Notes: generated from the letters alone by a model not told the origin. 64,000 nt of DNA from Metellina segmentata (GCA_947359465.1 OX375875.1:10447038-10511037), one strand, 5' to 3'. Shown: positions 43,473-56,581, counted from the first letter of the stretch. A program made the numbers and translations.

Positions 43473-46400
43473 GTAAGTATCGTCTGCCAATGCTTACAAA
43501 TTTTTATTCAAACGATTCCTCCCGAATACGAATTTTTATCACCCTCATTTGATCAGGTAATGACGAAAAGAATCGCGAGACATTTGCTGCAAGAAGCGCA
43601 CAAATGAGAAGTCACAAACGATAGAATCATTTCATTGAATCCCTATCACGAAATCAAATTTCATTTATCCGGACGTGAATTTGTTCCTGAGTGGTGGCAT
43701 CGATCCTTATTTTTTTCTCGTTTGCTTATTTAGAACGCTGGTCGTGAATGCTAATATAAAAGCAGCTCGCTATCTAAGAAAGAGAATGAGAACTTGCTTC
43801 TTTTTGTATTCCCTGCTGTGAGAAGAGCATCTAACGACCCAGATTCTAAATCTTCCAGTGATTGTTAAATAAACCTTACTCTGTAATTAGCGCATCTAAT
43901 TATGAATCCTCATTATATCTCCATGGCACTTTCCATGCAGAAGTTTGTAAAAAAAGGGGTAAATCTCATGGAATAGTTTCGGTGGAAATTCAGAAAAAAA
44001 AAGCGTCATATCTGAGTAAATGCAGAAAGCTTTTGTCGGTTGGCATCATCGTGTTTCTGGAATAAAATGACAGACTCTTAGTTTCAAATTTTAAGTATCC
44101 GGAATTTTAATCGTTGTGTACGACGATGAAAAATGCATTTGGTAATTGAAAATTCCGTAACTCTTCAGAGTACTAATTAAGAACTTTAACTTTAAAAAAA
44201 GGACATTTTAAATTACCTTTGCGAATTCACATAAAAATCGTTACTTCTGTTTTAAATGTCTTAAATTTTTATGGTGAGAGTAGTAATGAGAGGTAATTAA
44301 ATTGTTCAAATGTCGAAAGATTCTTTATCGTTGAACTTAGTAACTCATAAGTTACAGTAGTAGCTTAAAAATCATATTTTGAAATAAAACATTACTGTGA
44401 AGTTTAAAGCATCGTTTAAAGTTACTGTGAAAATACATAGCTTCAAATGTTTCCAATCATCGTTTAGAAAAGTGACACAAGTGTTCAACGCAATTGAACA
44501 CTTTTGTGGTCTATCGGGCGAGTATTGAATTAAGAAATTTGCCAGTGTTGTTAAAAATGATGTAGTTTTCCACATTGGTACTTCGCTGTCCTGTAAGAAC
44601 AAAGAAGCAAGCGTAACGCCGATTTCTTCAAAAAACAAAAACTCGAATATGATCATTATGATCATTAATTACAACATGTGAGAAAATTTTGATAATGATG
44701 AAAATGGGGTATATTTTGAATTTTCACCCACACTTTTTGAGTTGCGTCGTTGTTCTTCGAAATTTTGGGATGAAATATTCAATACAAATTTACTTACTAC
44801 CCAAAAGAGTTTCATTAAATTTATTTATATGATTTTTTCAAAATATTCATTGACATTTTTTCATGAATGCTATTTATATCATGAAATGAATCCAGAGTTT
44901 AGATTAACCTCGTCATAATATACATTTATGTCGTTGTTCCTGCCGAATTCAACACAACTTCTAAGAAAATCGTTTTAACAATCCGATTTATTTTTTGACT
45001 TGTGTCACTTTTTTTGCCGGGGTGCGATATGAAACTAACAATAACGCAACCTTTGCACTACTTACGTTTACCTGATGAAAACGAACATTCATAGTCTGAT
45101 TGGTCCACTGGATAAAAGAAAACTCGCATCCTTTTATTCATCATCTGATTGGTCCGCGTGGCAGTGTAGTAGACATTGACGCCATTTTTGTCGCCGCTCT
45201 ATAGAAATCCATACAAACACATACGATGTTATATCGCCAAATGAAGGATGGTAGTCAAATTGGCCAACCAATCCTTTTTTCACATGGTAGTCACGTGACT
45301 ACTAGTATACAGGTTGGTTTCAATTTTTTTGGTTCTTTGACTCCGTTATCAACCATACCAGAGAATTAAGCACCTGAAATTAAAATCATCGTCGGTGGTT
45401 TGATTGCTTACACTGAAAATCCCTCTCATGCCAGCAAAAGTTGCATTAAATAATCAATTTGTAAGTTACAATAATTAATGTTGTCAATTTGCATCACAGA
45501 GGATTTTTGAGATAGTCGTATTATAGGTGACAAGTTATACTGATCCCTGACAGCACCGTTGCAATCACCTATTCATGAAAGATTCAGTTCCTGCTCAATT
45601 CTTTACCTTACGAAACAGTGATTTACTAAAAGCTTCAAGAATTTTCCCTCATTACGCACTTCGCTGACTTTGAAAGAGATTCTTCTCAAAAGGCTGTAAT
45701 AGTTTCCCCTTGTACTTGAAGATGCAATTAAGCAACTCAGTTCTTGCTCGGAGTGGATGCACTTGTTTCTCAGAGTTTTACTTGTCTGTTCCGAGTACCC
45801 CTCGTCTAGCAGAGTAAGTTTAAAAAGTGACCGATTCTTCAAAATTAGGAACGACTTGTATATATTCAGTGTTCAAAACAGAACAGAAGCTGGAAATAAA
45901 TAGGTCGTTATTTAATGAGATTAAATACCAATCGTTTGTTTAGTAACTGGCTATGAAGTTATATGGAGGGTACACTTTAACTTATTGACAAATCAAAAGC
46001 GTCAACGAAAATATAATCTACTAGCTGATTAATTTCAAATACAACCGCGACATTTCCCTGTGTTAACTCAATTACACTAACTCTGTAGAACTTACTTCCT
46101 ACCGCGACAACAAAAATACGACCGCAAAATTTCCCTGTGTTAACTCATACACAAACCCTGTAGAAAGTGTTTCCGTATCCATGTCCATTTATTGTATAAA
46201 AACAAACTTTAGATTTTAAAATTAGGGCTTCGAGAGGCACTTTTAAAACTGCTCGTGTGGCAATTTTCATGGCTGCAGATTGGTCTGAAGACAGGAAGGA
46301 AATAGCCTATATTTTCCGCAGTATTCTAAAGTATAAGTGCAGCAAATTTGGTGTGGATTGGTCAAACGGTGTAGATTTGTACAAAGAATATGCGCGCACA

Positions 46401-46525
46401 CACACGCACATCCTTTTTTATATAGTATATTATTTATATCAATATATATGTAAATTGTGTATGTTATATCAATAAAGTGGATCCAAAGAATTTTCATTCG
46501 AAAAAAGTAAGTTAAATATTATTAA
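43473..46525. other. Transporter intron, first 3 kb
   Basis: Mostly AT-rich. Near 45285-45320 is a GTAGTCACGTGACTAC palindrome shared with 2991 and 47233. The open frame at 46257-46475 is unassigned. Confidence 0.45.
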
Positions 46526-47175
46526 CTAGGGGGCCCGCCCCCTGCTCGCTAACGCTCGCCAACCCCCGGAGGATTGCTACGCAATTCTCATTGGTTCGCT
46601 GCGCGAACCTATGCTCGCTTCGCTCGCATCAATGAAGACACGTGTCCTAGCAGAAGGAATTGATTACAAAATATGATATTCCAAAAAAATATTTTTCAAA
46701 TCTAAATTTGTTGTATTACATAAAAGATATATACAGTACCTCTGGAATCAGAATTTAAATGAAAACTTTGAGCAAATTTTTACTCGCAATGTGAGCGCTG
46801 CTTTGGAAATTTAATACCCAGCATGTTGTTTGTGTGTACATTTACCCAGTACTCGAGCCACCCATACACTTTTTGACTGAGTTTGTTGTCGAAAGTTGTA
46901 GTGCGCGCGTCTTGTTGTACTATAATTGTTAGACTTGAAAAGGACCGTTTTTTAAATAGCCCTGAAAAGATCCTCCGCTTTCTTAGATTTCTATTACAAA
47001 CCGCAACAGCTCGTCTAAAATTCTTTTTTTTTTTCAATAAAATTTCATCCGATAATGCTATAGATTCAAATAAGGCGCGAGGCTCCTAGTAAACAAACAA
47101 TCGCACAATGTTGCCAAAACGCGGTAACAAATAACGTCTTTTTTGCGTGCCACGTAAGAGAAATATATATATAGA
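46526..47175 (-). mobile_element. Helitron-like element H1, copy 3
   Basis: 650 bp. Minus strand TCTATATATATATTTCTC after an A, ending GGGGGCGGGCCCCCTAG before a T. The terminal hairpin has a GGGGGC/GCCCCC stem immediately before CTAG. Confidence 0.83.
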
Positions 47176-48094
47176 TATTAGGAACTAACTGATAGGTTAC
47201 CATAATTTTGTTGCTTTGAATTTTTCACAGAGCAGTCACGTGAATACTAATCGACACGTTGGTCACACTTTTTGAAGCTCTCATTAATAGCAATACTCAG
47301 CCTGCTTACCATCCATAGCTGTAACATGCTGCTCATTAAAACATCTAGTACCCAGTGGCATTCCTAAATCGTGTGATGGAAGTGTTCTCAAAATGGCACG
47401 TTGTCATAAAAAAATTGTTGCTGCCAAAAGCTGCTCAGTATGTCTAAAATTTAAAAAAGCATGTTTAGTTAAAAGGTTTCTGATTTTTTTAACCTTAGTT
47501 TTTATTTTCTATGGGAATTTTGCAATTACCCTTAGGTACTTATGAATCTTTTTCCTTACTGTACATTAAAATATTCAAAAATCACTCATCAAAGGCAAGG
47601 ATTTATTCAGAGGAGGTCGTTTTGGGCTCGAACACTTTCTGAAAGGGTTTTGAAACTAAAAAGACCAAGAGCTAGTATATCATACAAAATTAAAGTTTCG
47701 TATATCGAAGAGGTAAAATTATTGATTCAGATTATATAAAATTGCGCAAGGTCTGGAAACAGTCGGAAAAATCATCCAATGCAATGCACATTTAACATTA
47801 AGATATTTGAGGAATTCGAATAAAGAATGTGGTATCAAATTAATTTCTGAATACGTGCCTGATGAAGAACCTTCTTTTAGGAAATAAATCAAATGTTTAC
47901 GATAAGCTTGTTGATATTTGACCATCTCTATGCAGATAATACCTCAAAAACATCTCTAATATTTGACACTTTTTAATAGTATCGCCAATTATTCGATTTG
48001 ACTAAAAGGAAATTCCAACCTCCACTCGGTTTATCGTTTTTAATTCATTGCCATTGACAAGGCCTTAAAACGCTTTTTTCTTCTTAAAATGTTT
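47176..48094. other. Intron, nothing recognised
   Basis: Contains a GCAGTCACGTGAATACTA relic near 47233. Otherwise unassigned. Confidence 0.4.
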
Positions 48095-48225
48095 GTAAGA
48101 TGTTGTCCTCGTCATCTGACCGTGGTTAAAAATTACGGGGTGTTCTTATCAGACCTTTCAATTCTGTATCGATCCCGAGCCTTCCCCAATAGCCCATTAT
48201 GTTTCTCGAGTCCGATATTATTCAT
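48095..48225 (+). mobile_element. SINE 3' part, diverged
   Basis: CCTCGTCATCTGACCGTGGT, then GATCCCGAGCC and CAATAGCCCATTATG. Confidence 0.78.
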
Positions 48226-49844
48226 CTGCATACCTACCTTAAAATCTTTATAATTACAACAGGATTCTACATGATGGTGTACCGGATGAAATGAAGTGAT
48301 GACAGTAAGAAATGATAGCGTAAAAGAACAGGAGCTTTGGATTCCCCCCCCCCCACTGCAACATTTATTCTATATAACATATTACAGCTTAGCAAATATT
48401 TACACCAAAGTTACAGATATTTTGAGACAAGAAGGGTTCGGCAGAAGTTAGCGAGCGCGTCCTCGCTCTCAGGCCTCAGTGGTCTCTGTTCCTCTTCCAG
48501 TCAGACCGCCTTCAGCTGAAAACCAGCTGTCGATGGAATTTTGAGTGTTCTCAGGGGGCTTGATATTTACGAGATCGTAATGTCATTGTAACATCAGATG
48601 AATGGGGTTTATGTCAAGTGCCCAGAACTGTATGACCGATGTAATGTCAAAGGACGTGCTGTAATATTACTTTTAGTGTTAATTAAGGACAGTTGATCAC
48701 TTGAAAAGAGTTTTAGGATCCCAATTCTTGAATATGTCTGCTTTATTTCGGCTTGATCAGAGAAGCCGAGTTTAGAGTGTTACAATGGTCATACCTCAGT
48801 CCAGCAATAGAGACTTACTTTGCTCCAAAACAAGAATTTCAAATAATACACTATGGAGAATTCATCCCAGTTGTGACTGGTACCAGGGAAATAATTTTTT
48901 TCATGTCTGTCCTTGTACTGCAAAGGGAAAAGAAAGACTCAAAGGGTTTCACCTAAATTGCGAAGTGGGCACCACAGGATTAGGAATAAATGAACTGTCA
49001 AAAACTTTTCCAATGTGTCGTAAATGCAAGATTGAACACGACTCAAATAAATCGCATTCTTTCCTGCATGGGAATAAGTCTTCTGACGTATTCTAGAATC
49101 TTGATGATATTATAATTTCTTTGAAGACGAATGAATTGGGATGGTCTAACAGGTGGCTGGCCCACAAAAAAGCACAATGCCTTCACTTAATCAATTCTTA
49201 ATTTATTGATCACGAATGTTCTTTTACAAGCGTTATGAGGCATCAGATACCCTTTTACACACAGCATTTTAACAACCATTATCCCTTGAAAACAATATCG
49301 AGGATGCTTCTTTCTTGACAAACATGGCGGTACAGATCAAGTGGCTGGCGTTATTCGCATCTGATTGGATAGGTATTCCTTCTGTTTTATAGTTTGATTT
49401 TTTAGAAATCCCACAACGAACGGCATATTTCTATTTCCTCCTGCATTTGAATTGTCATCACGTCTATTGAAGTCCACGGACCTGTGAAATACACAGTAAA
49501 AAAAACTGAAACTTTCTGACCGTTTCTTCTCAAACATCCACAAATAGCGAAAGCGTGATCGGAAAAGCTTATTCACACAAAACACATAAAGTTCAGATGA
49601 AAGTGCTTTTTTATATCTGACTTGAGTCCGAGGTACAGAAGTATAAAAATGGATTTCGCCAGCCCTTTTTATATTGGCTTTTGAATCCTCGTTCCAGAGA
49701 GGTATCAAAAGAATTTTATTGTTTATGTTTTGACGTACTAAATAAAAATCTTTTGATAAGACCTCTCTGAAAATTCTGATTATTGGATAAATGATAGAAA
49801 GGAAAAAGCATTTTCAACTGTCCATCGCATGACTCTTTTGGAAA
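48226..49844. other. Intron; unassigned frames and one inverted repeat
   Basis: Open frames at 48785-49096 (plus, 103 codons) and 49337-49708 (minus, 123 codons) are unrecognised. 49695-49720 and 49741-49769 form a 26/29-bp inverted repeat (CAGAGAGGT...ATCAAAAGA) around 20 bp. Confidence 0.4.
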
Positions 49845-49918
49845 TCGGATCTTTCGCTTCAGAATTGATCCCGGAGTATTTCCAATAGCCCGTTGTGTTG
49901 ATCCATTGCACGTATATT
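49845..49918 (+). mobile_element. SINE tail fragment
   Basis: ATCGGATCTTTCGCTTCAGA then TTGATCCCGGAG and CCAATAGCCCGTTGTGTTG. Confidence 0.75.
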
Positions 49919-50783
49919 CAACTACCTACATTTTTCTAAGGCGTATTTTTTATCGATCCATATTGTATAATATAATGTCTATTCATTCTTTCTAGATTGA
50001 AGCTAAACACATGCTTGAGATCATTAATTACGCATTGAAATCTGTTGTAATTAAATGTTTGAGTTCAACAAAGTCAACAATAGGCAGACGAATGTAAATA
50101 CTGTCAACTTAGAGTAGAAATTCATTGGCTGACATTTTTCGAAAATGCGTTTTTTGATGATCAGAAATCCATCAAAAGTACTGACACTATCATAATGCTT
50201 GTACAATTTTTATTTTTAAATTAAAACTGATAGTTAGTTTTTAAACGTCTGTACTGTAAAACATTTTTGTCATTTAATATATTTTCACTCTATGTAATAA
50301 TATTAAGCTCTTTAATCTATAGAAGCGGTTTCAAAGTTTTTCATGTCATAGCACACACAGTACCACTAACATTTTGCAGCACATCAAAAGAAATTATTAC
50401 AATTGACTGATTTGATAAAAAAAAAATGTATAACTCTGATTGTTAGTAAAAAAAAGTGCATAAACTTTCATTACAGTAGCTAATAAAGATTAAAAACTTG
50501 GAAAATATCGCCTTATCTATGGCCTTATTTCGGTGGAGCGTCTTGCTCCACCGAAATGGACATAGACCACCATCATTAGAACCGTAGTAAGTAACAAGAT
50601 AATATCGTTTGTCACAACTCTCTTTCAAGCGAACCTTTTCCATGTCGTGCGTAAAGTGAAGCACTAGCGTGATTCGCTATTGTTATCACTAGTGCATTAC
50701 ATTCACAACGTCATCAGTTAGTGAATGATGCTAGTACTCAGTGTTCGAAAAAGTGAATTGTGACAACACTTTTCTGCAACAAA
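49919..50783. other. Intron with a 13-bp-stem hairpin
   Basis: 50527-50557 is ATTTCGGTGGAGC, GTCTT, then the exact complement. Otherwise AT-rich and empty. Confidence 0.5.
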
Positions 50784-50995
50784 TACAGTCAGTATCGGTT
50801 ATAGGGTCAGCTCAGCGGTCCAGAAAAATCAGATCATATAATATGCGGATCATATAATATCATATAATATGCAGCCTATATGCGGAACAATACTACACTG
50901 ATTAATTATGGCTAGATTATATTCACCTATCAGAATATAGTGTTCATAAACAAATAATTAAACTTTTAAGAACATTTTAAAAATTAATTCTTCTA

Positions 50996-51212
50996 AACCG
51001 GGTTCACTGGAGCGACGAATCAAGGTTCACCCTCTACCGTTCGGATGGCAGGGTCTGGTGTCTGCCTGGAGAACGCCTCCTGCCAGAATGCATTGTGCCA
51101 ACAGTAAAGTTCGGCGAAGTGGAATTATGGTCTGGGGTGTTTCTCCTGGTGTGGACTAGGACCTTGATCCAAATTCATGGTAAGTTCAAAGCCGAGGCCT
51201 ACTGCACTACAC
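50996..51212 (+). pseudogene. Tc1-like transposase fragment inside Tigger element
   Basis: HWSDESRFTLYRSDGRVWC (first catalytic Asp), then PGERLLPECIVPTVKFGEVE and IHGKFKAEAYC. The rest of the transposase is absent and no terminal repeats were seen for it. Confidence 0.8.
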
Positions 51213-51219
51213 GGTTAAG

Positions 51220-51400
51220 CGTTCCTTACTTTTCTTTCCCCCTACACATTTTTCACACCTTTGAAGCAAAGAGTTCTGTCTGGCAAGATCCGATAAAAAA
51301 AGTCCACATTCATCAACGTTGAAGACGTTGGCAGATTCATATCTTTCGCGGACTTTTTTCTTCTGGTCATTCCCTGTGTTACTCCCCGCCTCAGGAAATG
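51220..51400 (-). pseudogene. Tigger/CENP-B-type DDE transposase fragment
   Basis: Minus strand GNDQKKKVRERYESANVFNV, DECGLFLSDLARQNSLLQRC, EKCVGGKKSKER. The FN.DE.GLF block with the first catalytic Asp and the later GGK.SKER block are typical of pogo/Tigger transposases. Confidence 0.8.
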
Positions 51401-51615
51401 TTACAGTTACTATTTTTCAACAAAAGAAAACCCCGATAACCTCATTGAAAAGATAAAAAACCGACCCTATAACCGATAACCAGAAAAATAAAATGACTCT
51501 ATAAGCGGTGCGCTTTAACACATGTTTCCCTATTAAGTTCGACGGGACTTTAGAAAACTGACCCTATAAGCGGGGTGACCTTATAACAGGGTGACCATAT
51601 AGCCGGTACTGACTG

Positions 51616-53094
51616 TAGTATTTAAACTCGTTTCTCCTCTTATGACTTCTGTGCTGAGGTTTGAAGACAGAAATGTCCATTGACGATCTTTTCTAAGCTT
51701 TTATTCCTTTTTAGTCGTTGTTGTGGAGGATTTTGTGCATTTGGATTTACTACCGATCGGACTAAGGTTTTCATCTGTCTGTCTATAATTTCAATTTATT
51801 GAAAACAAATAATAATAGTAAATACCTACTCTTTTTTTCTTTAAAAAAAAAATAAAAGTGACTTCAAAGTTGCTTTTTTACAGAATTCTGAAACAATGTA
51901 TTTACGATGCTTTGTAACACTAAAGTAATAAAAAATATTGAATCGGGTAACTAAAAATAAGAGTATTACATAAAATTATTTATGAATCCAATACTAAACC
52001 GGTGAAATAAAATAAATCTTACGCAATCGAAGCTTTGTCATAATCCGTAAGGCAACCGGTTGGAAATCGCTGATCTAAATTATTTTTACGAAATGGAACC
52101 GAAATAAAAATACTTTCGTTAATACTATTATCTTGAATAATATCTTCAGGAGCAATTTGATAAAGCATAGCGTTTTTCTACAACATCCCCAAATGTTCCC
52201 TAAAATCCCTCTCCTAAAAAAAACTTTCCATAGAAAGGAATTATTTAAGGGATAATTGAGTTTTAATCCCCAATAAGTATTATACCAATTATGATAAGGA
52301 ACTTTTAATACAGAATCTTACTCTCTAGGGAGAACATTATCTTTATCGAATCATTACTTTAAACTCCTTTTATCACATGCATTAAACATGAAAAAAGGGC
52401 TTATAAATATGCAGCTATCCTAATTTTTTCTTCATAGGATGTTGAGTATAAAATTTCACAAAAGAGAAGAACGGGTAAGGGAATAGGAGCTTTCTCATAA
52501 GATACTCTTCATATTTTATCGACAGTGTTGATAAATTAGTCAGTTTAAAAAAGCAAAATCTCTACCTCTCTTTCTCTTGAATGGGAATGACCCCCGTAAT
52601 AAATTCATTCCTTCAATGCCTAAACTCATAGCAACAACTCTGGAAATAAAACACAAATAATGGCTCATTAAAAACTCGTTTAGATAAAAACTAATTGAGA
52701 GGAAAGCTAAAAAGCTATTAAAATTATTCTTCTGGCAAGACCAGACGATTTCTTTTTTTAAATAAATGATTATTTGATTTGAAATTTGCTTTTGGTTCTG
52801 TCTGTGTACTGCGTGCGCATTGTTATATTTTAATGGGCTTTATCTACACAAATGAAAACAACACATTTGAATCAGGTCTTTCTTTTTATTATTAAGTTCC
52901 GCCGTTCGAATAAATAAATACTTCCAGTGTTCTATAGAATTGAAATTGCACACATGTAGTAATGATCGCATCTTTTAGGAAAGGTATTTGTATAAAATGA
53001 ACAAGTACTCTTGTTAGTTCAATTATGCATATTCGCTCATTTGACAGAAGATAAATGTATGAATAATTTTGCTGTCTATTTGTTTATTGTATAA

Positions 53095-53095
<1 letters not shown>
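51616..53095. other. Intron, about 1.5 kb AT-rich
   Basis: Nothing recognised. Confidence 0.45.

Positions 53096-53126
<31 letters not shown>
53096..53126. repeat. (CA)n microsatellite
   Basis: Uninterrupted CA repeats. Confidence 0.97.
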
Positions 53127-53128
<2 letters not shown>

Positions 53129-53219
53129 TACTTACTCTAAGTCGCCTCAATTTTCTTGCCTCAAGAAAATGTAGTTTCGATTAAAACTTGGATTTTTAAT
53201 TCTTATTAAGCTTACATTT

Positions 53220-53575
53220 ATTAATTGCTATTCATTTTGAATTGTAACGAGCAGATATTCATATTTTAAACATTTGATACTTATATTTTACTTCTGTTGT
53301 TTTGTGTCTTAATTAAAAAAAGGGCATTATGTGCAATGTGTAATAACATAGTGGTAAAAAAACATACATGCGTTACTTCAGAATTTCAGAACAAAAGCAT
53401 GCATTTTTTTCAGCAGATTTCAATTATTAATGTTCATATATTAAGACACATATTTCGTGTATTTATATTCACATATTAATACATGTGTATCATATAAATA
53501 CACGTATTTTACATATTAATACTTATAGTTTACATTTTAATGCTTGTATTTAACATATTAATATAGTACATACAT
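53220..53575. repeat. AT-rich minisatellite-like tract
   Basis: Loose repeats of the type ACATATTAATACTTATATTT, also seen at 56295-56350. The hAT and LINE copies between look like later insertions that split this tract. Confidence 0.55.
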
Positions 53576-53759
53576 GCGGAGTGTCTTAAAAGTTCCCGTA
53601 CTCCAACTTTAAAAAATAATTGTCTGGTTTTTTTTTTAATTATTGAATTTTTTTTTGTCTGCGTATAGTTTTATTGAGTTTAATATTTATCGTCTGGGTT
53701 TTCTTCGCACTCAAGTTGTGCGATTATAAAATTCACGTCATTTTGTTTTCTTTCATTAA

Positions 53760-55469
53760 TTTTGACCAATAGGTACGATTTTGGAATAATATACCAAGGT
53801 GAAATAGAAATTTTTTCTTTTGCTTCTACAGTTATCTGCGTTTAATTGCTCTTTTAATTAGTTGTTCAGCCGGTGGAAGTGTTGTTTTCTAGACTGGAGT
53901 TCAGTAGAAAGCATAGATAATTCTTGCAGAATATCAAACATGAGGCCCAAATCCAAGACGAATTCTGTACTTCCAAATTTTTTTTAACCCAGTAAATGTT
54001 GGTATTAAATTTAAATCTTCACTCTCTTCGTGGTTTCAAAATGGTAATGAAGCGCTTTATATGACCTACAAACAGCTTTTATCGTTTTAAAACTGCTTGC
54101 AGACCAACGTATACTTAGAACTTGGTCTATTTTGATGAACTGTAAACCCAAAGTTCGACTATTTTTTGGCTATCAACTATACGTATACACAGTACAGTTT
54201 ATCCATGAGCGATTTAAAATAGTTTAATTCATGAACATCTTTAATGTCATAATTTACAGACAATTCTAACCTGTGATTAAAGCAGTGCCACGTAAAGAGC
54301 TTCGGATATTTTTGCCTTAGTCAAGTTACTACTACAGAATGCTTTCCTGTCATCACACTTGCAATCCAATTTTGCTTCAATTTTGCTACAATTTTGCTCG
54401 TTAAATCCGGTGAATTTTCAAAACATTTAAAAACGCGTTTTCAATGTGTTCAGAGTCTTGCGATTCTAATTCACATAAATCTAGGAAAATACATTCTGGA
54501 TTTTCGTCAATTATATATGTTTTTAAATACACCACTAGAGTCGTTTGGTTACTTTTGTTTGTTTGAGTCGTCAATAAGCACACTAAATTTTGAGCTTAAA
54601 AAAATAATTTGGGAAATTAATTTCTTCCTCATGTTGTTAGGTACATGATCAATTATATTCGTAGCTGAATATTGCGAACGTAAAACAAAACCAAGGTTTA
54701 TACCGTTTATCTCTTGCATCTTGATTAGATCCTCATGATCTGAAAAGGCCTATTATTCTTGAGTGATCTTTTCCCTAAGCTTCAATTAAGTTGCTCCATT
54801 GCTCAGAGATGCGTACTCCTTCTTCTTTAAAAGACCCTAAAGTTTTGACAGTGGAACAGAATTTGCAGCCTAGTTTCCCTTTTAAACTAAAAGGCCATGT
54901 ATGTTTTTTTTTCTGAAACTCAGCGTATACTGGCTATTAGTCCATACTTCGGGTCGTGTTCTTTCTGCTTTTAAATCTAGGGAATCGTCTGTGTCAAAAT
55001 GCGATTCATGTGTAAAATCGTCTGCGGTTTCTATTTCACAACCTGTCTTTTACAATTACATTCGTCTTTTCATATAATTCTTCCGTTTCTGATTTTCTTT
55101 TTTTAGTTAAATTTCCAGCTTTTGACCAACGTTTCATAACGACAGGCAGGAGACAGGCTCTCGCAAGCACTACGGCGACAGTAAAGGACGGAAAGGATGC
55201 TAATGCTAACTAATTCTATCCTTTTTAATAAATGTTACTATGTCTACTAGTGGTTCGCATCACGTTACAACTCAATGCCCCACTCCTCCTCTCCTCCCAA
55301 CCTCAGCGCATGCCGTGTCAAGTGATGTTTCGCGCGATGTTTTTTAGGAAAAGCAAAGCTTGTACGTAGTTTTTAAGAAAAATCAGAGGGTATACGGAAT
55401 TTGCTGAAAAAAACAAGATACCATCGTACCAGATACCACCGATACCGTATACTCTCCACTACAGCCCTG
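53760..55469 (-). mobile_element. hAT element (KIAA1586/ZMYM-type transposase), decayed
   Basis: Minus-strand 5' end CAGGGCTGTAGTGGAGAGTA (55469) is a typical hAT terminus. Coding relics follow in order: WPFSLKGKLGCKFCSTVKTL (BED/TTF-like zinc-binding part, near 54880), NQTTLVVYLKTYIIDENPEC (near 54530), LDLCELESQDSEHIENAFLN, then C-terminal scraps TLPPAEQLIKRAIKRR (near 53850). Many stops and frameshifts. The 3' terminus was not found; the 3' limit given is where recognisable coding ends. Confidence 0.75.
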
Positions 55470-55554
55470 CATATAAATACAGATATTGATATTCACTTAT
55501 AAACACATACATTTTTTATTGAACATAAGTAAACCCCGCGTGCACCACATAAGT

Positions 55555-56193
55555 TGTTGTTGTTTCTTATCCTCCAGACTTCGTCAAACAAGATCCAATA
55601 AATTGTAGACCCTTAAAAAGTCGATGAAAAGAAGTGGGGTAACGTATAAGTCCACTTTGGAAAGACCCAATCAGTCTAGGATATGTTCGGCAGAGGCCTG
55701 CTGAGCTTCACATTTGGAGCAGACTGCATACGTTTTTCTACCCTCAACGTACGAGAGACTCTTCGTGTGTCCACTTGCCAATCTGGAAATTGCCGTTCGA
55801 GACGCTCTATCGCCTATAATAACAAGTGAAGAGCCCGGTTCCTTGGCCGCATACCATTGGTGAGAGGGAAGGATCTTCCACTTTTTTGATAGGTGACATT
55901 TGATTTTGGACTGATGCTCTGAGTAGGTAAGAGCTGAAGGTGTAGAGTGACTACAGCCATCTTTGGCTAAGCAATCCGCTTGTTCATTGCCAAAGATGTC
56001 AACGTGGGATGGTAACCACTGAAAATGAGCGCCGTGGTGCTTTGAAATAAGTTGAAGTTTAAGAAGGATGGAGATGCTTGTTTTATCTCCAACTTTAGTC
56101 CAATTGTGTAGGTGTTGAAGAGAGCTGCGACTGTTCGATAGGATCCAGAGATCTCCAAAGTCACACTCGTTGATTATAGCTTCGATGCCCTGT
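55555..56193 (-). mobile_element. 5'-truncated LINE: RNase H end with exact target-site duplication
   Basis: Flanked by ACCACATAAGT at 55544-55554 and 56194-56204. On the minus strand it starts inside the final domain of ORF2: WILSNSRSSLQHLHNWTKVG, HGAHFQWLPSHVDIFGNEQA, DCLAKDG, then RTAISRLASGHTKSLSYVEG, CSKCEAQQASAEHILD. This is the RNase H plus C-terminal region of Jockey/I-type non-LTR retrotransposons. The usual DSRSS Asp reads Asn. One in-frame stop follows HILD, after which the frame continues about 30 codons. It ends with an AACAACAAC-type tail rather than a poly(A). Confidence 0.92.
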
Positions 56194-56378
56194 ACCACAT
56201 AAGTACACCAAGAAAGTAAACAAAGAAATCGTGGGAAAATGTAACTAAAATTTCAAGATTTTATTAACTTAAAATATATTTAACGCATTTGTATATATAC
56301 AAAAAATACATATTTCACATATTAATATCTATATTTTCATATACTAATACGTTATGAGAATGAATTTTTATTTTTCAG

Positions 56379-56499
56379 ATTACTGAGGAAACGGGACAGT
56401 TTTCATCTAGCCAATGCAGAAGGAGAAATAGAAGTTTTAGAATGCAATTTCGATTCGTCCACATTAGAGGAATCAGCAGTTAAAGTGACGGTGCTATGA
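56379..56499 (+). CDS. Terminal exon of the SLC22-like gene
   Basis: The TTTTTATTTTTCAG acceptor ends at 56378. The first base completes a codon begun in the previous exon; the frame then reads LLRKRDSFHLANAEGEIEVL and ECNFDSSTLEESAVKVTVL, with TGA at 56497-56499. The acidic tail ends V-T-V-L, a class I PDZ-ligand pattern (T at -2, hydrophobic end), as known for some organic cation transporters. An AATAAA follows 83 bp downstream. The phase fits both upstream exons. The link across a 12.9-kb intron is inferred. Confidence 0.65.
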
Positions 56500-56581
56500 A
56501 ATAATGTTCTACCCCAAATTTTAAAAATGCATCATGCTACTGACATTTCTTCAAGGGACTACTTTAACGTATCATAGCGAA

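Larger units (their letters stand above)
50786..51615 (-). mobile_element. Tigger/pogo-like element carrying a Tc1 piece
   Basis: Flanked by TA (50784-50785, 51616-51617). Ends CAGTCAGTATCGGTTATAGG (left) and the complement of CAGTCAGTACCGGCTATATG (right). Inside the right end, GGGTCA/TATAGGGTC motifs repeat. It contains a Tigger transposase scrap on the minus strand and an unrelated Tc1 scrap on the plus strand (next two entries). 830 bp, non-autonomous. Confidence 0.85.

Noticed and set aside
46780..47037. Shared peptide (TIIVQQDA..TTFDNKL) in the three H1 Helitron copies as a captured gene
   Set aside because: Comparing copies 1 and 3 codon by codon shows many first- and second-position changes, so no protein-level constraint is visible. 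The similarity is simply shared element descent.
48785..49096. 103-codon frame with several Cys residues as a zinc-binding protein
   Set aside because: The Cys spacing fits no known finger, the frame overlaps another open frame, and no signals support it.
49337..49708. 123-codon minus-strand frame as a gene
   Set aside because: No recognisable domain, no splice context, and the stretch lies within an inferred intron on the other strand.
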